From assembly GCA_020746105.1 (NCBI GenBank), contig CM036617.1, positions 203,753,971-203,817,970 on the forward strand: a stretch of 64,000 nt of DNA. The letters run 5' to 3'. Source of the stretch: Trogon surrucura. Taxonomy: Eukaryota; Chordata; Aves; Trogoniformes; Trogonidae. Below the pieces are notes generated by a model. It had not been told where the DNA came from. It did not search any database and was given only the letters and a program-made list of their open reading frames with translations. The position numbers were made by a program, and so were the translations under genes. Shown here one piece after another: positions 59,479 through 64,000 of this stretch (positions are counted from its first letter, which is position 1; every line of letters starts with the position of its first letter).

Positions 59479-59736
59479 CTGTAACACATCAAAAAGGAGA
59501 CTCGTCTTAAGATCAGTGAAATGTGATCCAACAGATGACAATAAATAAATAGGTGCTTTCATAAACCATGTTCTACTCTCAAGTCTGTATAGAAACTGAA
59601 ATGTGATTGTCAGTCTCTTTAGACCAAAGGCACAATACATAATTGTTTTAAAAATCTTCATCTGAATGATCTATATTTTCCCATTATGTTTTTCTGCTGA
59701 AAATAACAGTCATGCTGATTAATTATCTGACAGAAC

Positions 59737-59883
59737 CCATGTCTGCCCACCACATCCTAACATCCAAGATATATCCTTCTTGGTGTAAATGTTGTTTTTT
59801 TCAATGGCAATCACAGTATATAGGGCTGTCTGTAATTTTATTAGATTGCCATTAACAATATCATTCTCCAGCTCTTCTGAGTG
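59737..59883 (-). CDS. host gene 1, internal exon
   Basis: Opens after GATTATTTTTTACTCCTATAAG and reads HSEELENDIVNGNLIKLQTA, then LYTVIAIEKNNIYTKKDISW. It stays open to about TGG|GTTCTG. Entry phase 0 fits the upstream exon. The donor is weak, so the right boundary may lie some bases earlier. Confidence 0.65.
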
Positions 59884-60124
59884 CTTATAGGAGTAAAAAA
59901 TAATCAAATTGTGTACATCAAACATCATTTCATGGTATGGGCTGAATTATTGCAGTGTAAGTTTTGCCTGTATGAGCTAAAAGGGTTTGGTGCCCATGTT
60001 TTTCTTGTTAATTGTCTAAGCTCTTTAAAAAATAATATAAGAGAAGATATTTAACCAGCATCTATTTTCTTTGGCGACTTATTTTCATCCTGGAGATATT
60101 TCTAACATCTTTCTTCAGTTTTTA

Positions 60125-60637
60125 TACAGTACAAGAACAAACAAACTTATCCACAACAGAATGGCTTCAGAAAAACAAAATTCAGCTTTTGGAGTGGTCA
60201 AGTCAGAGCCCAGGCCTCAACCCTGTAGAAATGCTATAGAATGACCTGAAGAGAGCCACACATGAGACGTCCAAAGAATATGAGAGAGCTAAAGTAGTTC
60301 TGCTTGGCAGAATGGGCTAAAATCCCTCTTGAACGATGTGCAGGTCTGATCCACAGCTACAGGAAGTGCCTGACTGAGGTTATTGCTGCCAAGGGAGGAT
60401 CAACCAGATATTAATTCCAAGGGTTCCCTTACTTTTCCTACTAACATTTTGAATGTTTAATGAGTCTGTTCAATAAAGACATGGAGAATCAGAATTGATC
60501 TTTTTGTTATTATTTTAGGCACATTATATGTATCAATACCCTTGACTTAAATGATGGTTAACTCACATTTTATGACACATTAATACAGAACACCATGAAA
60601 TTCCAAAAAGGTTCGCATACTTTTTCTTGCAACTGTA
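60125..60637 (+). mobile_element. 3' remnant of a Tc1-like DNA transposon
   Basis: Plus strand, about 510 bp. It encodes a decayed Tc1-family transposase C-terminus (TTEWLQKNKIQLLEW, then SSQSPGLNPVEML, then NDLKRA), including the Glu of the DDE triad, with later stops. It ends in the typical Tc1 3' region and inverted terminal repeat GGTTCGCATACTTTTTCTTGCAACTG at 60,610-60,635, followed by the TA target at 60,636-60,637. The 5' two-thirds is missing. Such elements are uncommon in birds. Confidence 0.75.
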
Positions 60638-61049
60638 TGCAAATAGCAGATTACAAAGAAGCAGAGAAGAGCTCTAGAGAAAGCTGAAAGACGATGGAGT
60701 ACCAGCATTAAATCAGCAAAGGAAAGAAAAAAAAACATACAGAGTTTAAATTATCCAAGTATAAAAATGTAGAGATTGAGAAAAAAAAAAATCACAAAAC
60801 AGATTTGCATCAATTTACAAAACTATAGGTAATTGCCTAACTCTGAAAAGCAGGATAAGAAGAGTGGAGCTTTACATCCAGCTACTAAATGCAAGATCAC
60901 AAATTAAACAAGAAAAGGTTGTTATGGAGTCCAGCATGGGACTTCTCAAGTGAATGGGAGTAGTCCTTCTGTGAAGTAACAGGATATTCTGTGTGGTCCA
61001 GGGGCTGGTGTGTGTGTGACATAAACACTTGATGGAACCACCAGAGGAC

Positions 61050-61299
61050 TGAAAGGAAAGGAGGAGGGGAGGAAAGAGAAGGAAGAGGAGATGGAAGAAA
61101 AGGAAAAAGGGAAGAAAAAAGGAAGAAAAAAAGAAAAAAAATGGAAGAGGAGAGGAGAGGAAAGGAGAGGAGAGGAGAGGAGAGGAGAGGAGAGGAGAGG
61201 AGAGGAGAGGAGAGGAGAGGAGAGGAGAGGAGAGGAGAGGAGAGGAGAGGAGAGGAGAGGAGAGGAGAGGAGAGGAGAGGAGAGGAGAGGAGAGGGAGA
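61050..61299 (+). repeat. purine tract with (GGAGA)n microsatellite
   Basis: An A/G-only stretch. From about 61,150 to 61,294 it is a near-perfect GGAGA/GAGAG pentanucleotide array of some 28 copies. Open frames in it (repeated RRGEE) are artefacts of the repeat. It lies in an intron of host gene 1. Confidence 0.95.
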
Positions 61300-61384
61300 A
61301 TAAGAATCTATAAGGTCCCTTAGGACTTGAAGGATCTCATGTCTTCACAAAGATCCTATTTCCTAGAATTATTTTTGGGACTAC

Positions 61385-61478
61385 TTGTAGGTCCAGGGTT
61401 TTACTGTTCATCAAGCTGCGTACTGTAAAGTCCAATACAAAGGTCCACTTGGAATTATTATCCTCAGGAGATTTAGAC
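61385..61478 (-). CDS. host gene 1, internal exon
   Basis: 94 nt: acceptor TTACTATTTATCAATAG, one base, then 31 codons (SKSPEDNNSKWTFVLDFTVR, then SLMNSKTLDLQ) to CAA|GTAGTC. Entry and exit phases match the exons at 61,758 and 59,883. The purine microsatellite lies only about 85 bases downstream of it. Confidence 0.75.
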
Positions 61479-61757
61479 CTATTGATAAATAGTAATACTA
61501 AGTCAACAGTTAAAAAGACACATATCATGCCAGAAAAATGAAGAAATCCAAAATAAAAGACTAAAGACAAAAATAAAAATATACATTCCTTTTTTCACAA
61601 AACCAGTGTAAACATCTTCTAGATAGATACAACCAAGTGATGAGCAGAGGTGAATCATCTAAGATCATCTGCAACAACTGTAAGCCTCCTAAATCTTTCT
61701 TTACAGGTTATAAAATTGTATGAATTGTCACAGTTGGCATGGTATCACATGGGATAC

Positions 61758-61797
61758 TTTCTTAGCATTGTGCACTCTACAGTTAGATACTGTGTTT
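61758..61797 (-). CDS. host gene 1, small internal exon
   Basis: 40 nt with two bases at each end outside whole codons, reading TQYLTVECTMLR. Acceptor AACAAAATTCAG is weak; donor AAGAAA|GTATCC is fair. It is accepted mainly because it is the one piece that links the phases of the flanking exons. Confidence 0.5.
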
Positions 61798-61904
61798 CTG
61801 AATTTTGTTAATTTTTTTTTATATCAAGAGCTTATTTTGAAAATACATGTTATCTTGAAACACATACATATCCCCTTATCCCAACCTGAATAAAGCAGTA
61901 TCAT

Positions 61905-62578
61905 TGCATCAGAATCATAGAATCATAGAATCATAGAATCACAGAATGTTAGGGATTGGAAGGGACCTCGAAAGATCATCAAGTCCAATCCCCCTGCCAG
62001 AGCAGGAATGCCTAGATTATGCTACACAGGAACTTGTCCAGGCAGGTCTTGAATGTCTCCAGAGAAGGAGACTCCACAACCTCTCTGGGCAGCCTGTTCC
62101 AGGGCTCCGTCACCCTCACTGAGAAGAAGTTTCTTCTCGAGTTTAAGTGGAACCTCTTATGTTCCAGTTTCAGCCCATTACCCCTTGTCCTATCAGTGGT
62201 TGTCACCGAGAAGAGCCTGGCTCCATCCTCGTAACACTCACCCTTGATATATTTGTAAACATTTATGAGGTCACCCCTCAGCCTCCTCTTCTCCAAACTA
62301 AAGAGCCCCAGCTCCCTCAGCCTTTCCTCATAAGGGAGATGCTCCACTCCCTTAATCATCCTAGTTGCCCTGTGCTGGACTCTCTCCAGCACTTCCCTGT
62401 CTTTCTTGAACTGAGGGGCCCAGAACTGGACACAGTATTCCAGATGGGGTCTCAGCAGGGCAGAGTAGAGGGGAAGGAGAACCTCTCTCGACCTACTAAC
62501 CACCCCCCTTCTAATACACCCCAGGATACCATTGGCCTTCCTGGCCACAAGGGCACAGTGCTGGTTCATGGTAATAGA
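61905..62578 (-). repeat. CR1 LINE 3' part, little diverged
   Basis: Minus-strand, 5'-truncated CR1 of about 670 bp with four tail octamers (61,911-61,945). The ORF2 C-terminus is open for 185 codons (62,012-62,569). It is very similar to the CR1 at 3.8-4.4 kb. It lies in an intron of host gene 1. Confidence 0.95.
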
Positions 62579-63199
62579 ACAATAATGTGAGATTTATTGA
62601 GCATTTTCAGACTTGAGTAAGAGTACATATTGATTTTGTTTTAAATAAAATTATGTTAGTTCTTCATGTAATCTCTTTCACTTCATCCTTAGATTCTCCA
62701 AAACATATTATGCTCTGTGTATTGAAGGACTGTCTAATCTGAAATTATGACTGTTAAAATCAGCTCTTTAAGTTTAATAATCCAATTGTACTAAATTTTC
62801 TTCAAACATTACCATATTTTTCAGAATCAGACTCTCGTCTTGCAAGCAGAATGTGTGTTTTCATACAGCTCCTACTGCATCATCAGATGTCAGACTCACA
62901 TTCTTGTATTCTGCATTAAATGAAATTTCCCATCCCTACTGGTATTTTTATATTTTTTTTATAATAAAAAATAAATGAAATGAACTAAATAAATAATGCA
63001 TTCCTGTGCTCTGCTTGTCATGCTTAATATAGTTAAATCCTGAAATTTAAGCTAATTTTCTGATTTTTCATATCCATCTGTCAGTTCACCCATCCATTTT
63101 TGCACTTTTCACTGCTATGATATTTGAGCACCTAGCATAAATTACAGAGAAAATTGATGTAAACTGGTCCTGAGATGTGTCTAATTTTAGCTAATTTAC

Positions 63200-63308
63200 C
63201 TTCCTGAATCCTTAAGCTTACATTTTTTAGTGGGTCTACAAACTCCTCTCCAGGATTCTCACTTTCACCATAATTTTGTACAATGACATCACTCAGGCAG
63301 TTACATAT
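63200..63308 (-). CDS. host gene 1, most 5' exon seen in the window
   Basis: 109 nt, phase 0 in and 1 out. Acceptor GAACTGAATCTACTCCTATAG, donor GGAAG|GTAAAT. It reads ICNCLSDVIVQNYGESENPG, then EEFVDPLKNVSLRIQE. Because it starts in phase 0 without a start codon, the gene continues beyond the right edge of the window. Confidence 0.78.
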
Positions 63309-64000
63309 CTATAGGAGTAGATTCAGTTCTATTTGAAAAGATACATTTGCCCTCTTGGACTTGTTTCTCTTTTTATTTTTGGTGTTGTGAATAATCTGCT
63401 GTTTAAAATAAGAAGAACTTTTACAGATTTAAAAAAAAATTAAATTAAGAACATTTAGCAAATACATGCAACAGAGTCAACATAGCAGCTGAAATAATGC
63501 AGATATTTTTTCCTGTTTAAACAGTCTTGCCCCTCAGTCATTTGTACCTAGAACTTCTTTCTAGACTTGAAAAACTTAGTTCTAATCTTGAGATTATTAG
63601 TTATTAAATATTTCATGGAAAAATATGTCAACCATACAAGTGACAAATCTTGAATGGATGAAGTATGAAGAAAGGGGATAAGCAACGGTCAAATCTTCAT
63701 CTGTTCTCCTTTTGCCCTTTGACTGTAACTTTATACTTCATCTTCCAGTGAATCATTAGATATGTGATATTGGCTTCCCTTCTTTCCACATGTCTCTTTT
63801 TAAGAGACTGGCTATTCTAGCCAGTGATTGTACCAAAAAGTGACTGAACCATACAGATAGCACTGTTCAATAGAGTCCAAGGAAAATAAAACATGAAAAA
63901 GGGGAAAAAATACATAAATCCCACAAGGAAGCTGGTAAGGGGATGTCGCTGCCTGAATGGTTCAGGTGGAGCCAGATCAAGACTTGGTCTTGGGTAAAAA

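Noticed and set aside
61091..61323. Two ORFs of 60-70 codons with repeated RRGEE
   Set aside because: They are translations of the GGAGA microsatellite, not genes.
1..64000. Prokaryotic features (CRISPR, operons, ribosome binding sites)
   Set aside because: Nothing of the kind; CR1 LINEs, a tRNA-SINE, spliced exons and an LTR provirus show a vertebrate genome.

Overview
The window reads as a bird nuclear genome. It is AT-rich and intron-rich, with many copies of the CR1 LINE whose 3' ends carry the diagnostic ATTCTRTG tandem octamer. It also holds a tRNA-Ile-headed SINE with a CR1-type tail, similar in layout to the passerine TguSINE1 family, and avian-style LTR elements. No bacterial, plasmid or CRISPR features are present. 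Organism assignment is inference from repeat types; the SINE makes a passerine the best guess.

Left part (1-15.4 kb): repeats and unassigned DNA. There is a solo-LTR-like element at about 1.47-2.1 kb. A nearly complete, minus-strand CR1 (3788-6957; end of ORF1 plus an ORF2 broken by a single TAG) has inserted into an older CR1, whose halves lie at 3349-3787 and 6958-7960. Several short CR1 3' ends follow.

15,477-22,615 is a full-length provirus on the minus strand, flanked by a 5-bp CATGG duplication. Its LTRs (806 and 813 bp) differ at only about 15 sites. It has a tRNA-Lys-type primer site, gag, an in-frame gag/pol with protease, RT, RNase H and integrase, a polypurine tract and no env. 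Between the primer site and gag lies an ORF for a multi-pass, heavily glycosylated membrane protein that I do not recognise. This is the most unusual item in the window. Internal stops make the copy defective.

27.6-63.3 kb: the ORFs alone look like noise, but reading splice sites on the minus strand reveals coding exons. A chain of at least 13 exons (63,308 down to 36,177) has matched phases and ends in a stop followed at once by AATAAA. I call this host gene 1 and do not recognise the product. Phase is continuous except for a missing link between 42.35 and 39.05 kb and one in-frame TGA in a 93-nt exon. Closer to 27.6-29.5 kb lie exons of a possible second minus-strand gene, ending at 27,593 with AATAAA about 85 nt downstream. 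The introns hold CR1 copies, the SINE (nested in a CR1), a 3' remnant of a Tc1-like DNA transposon and a long GGAGA pentanucleotide repeat.

Transposition history explains much of the layout: CR1 in CR1, SINE in CR1, and a relatively young LTR provirus. Gene names are left blank wherever I could not truly recognise the protein. All exon calls rest on reading splice signals and phase by eye.
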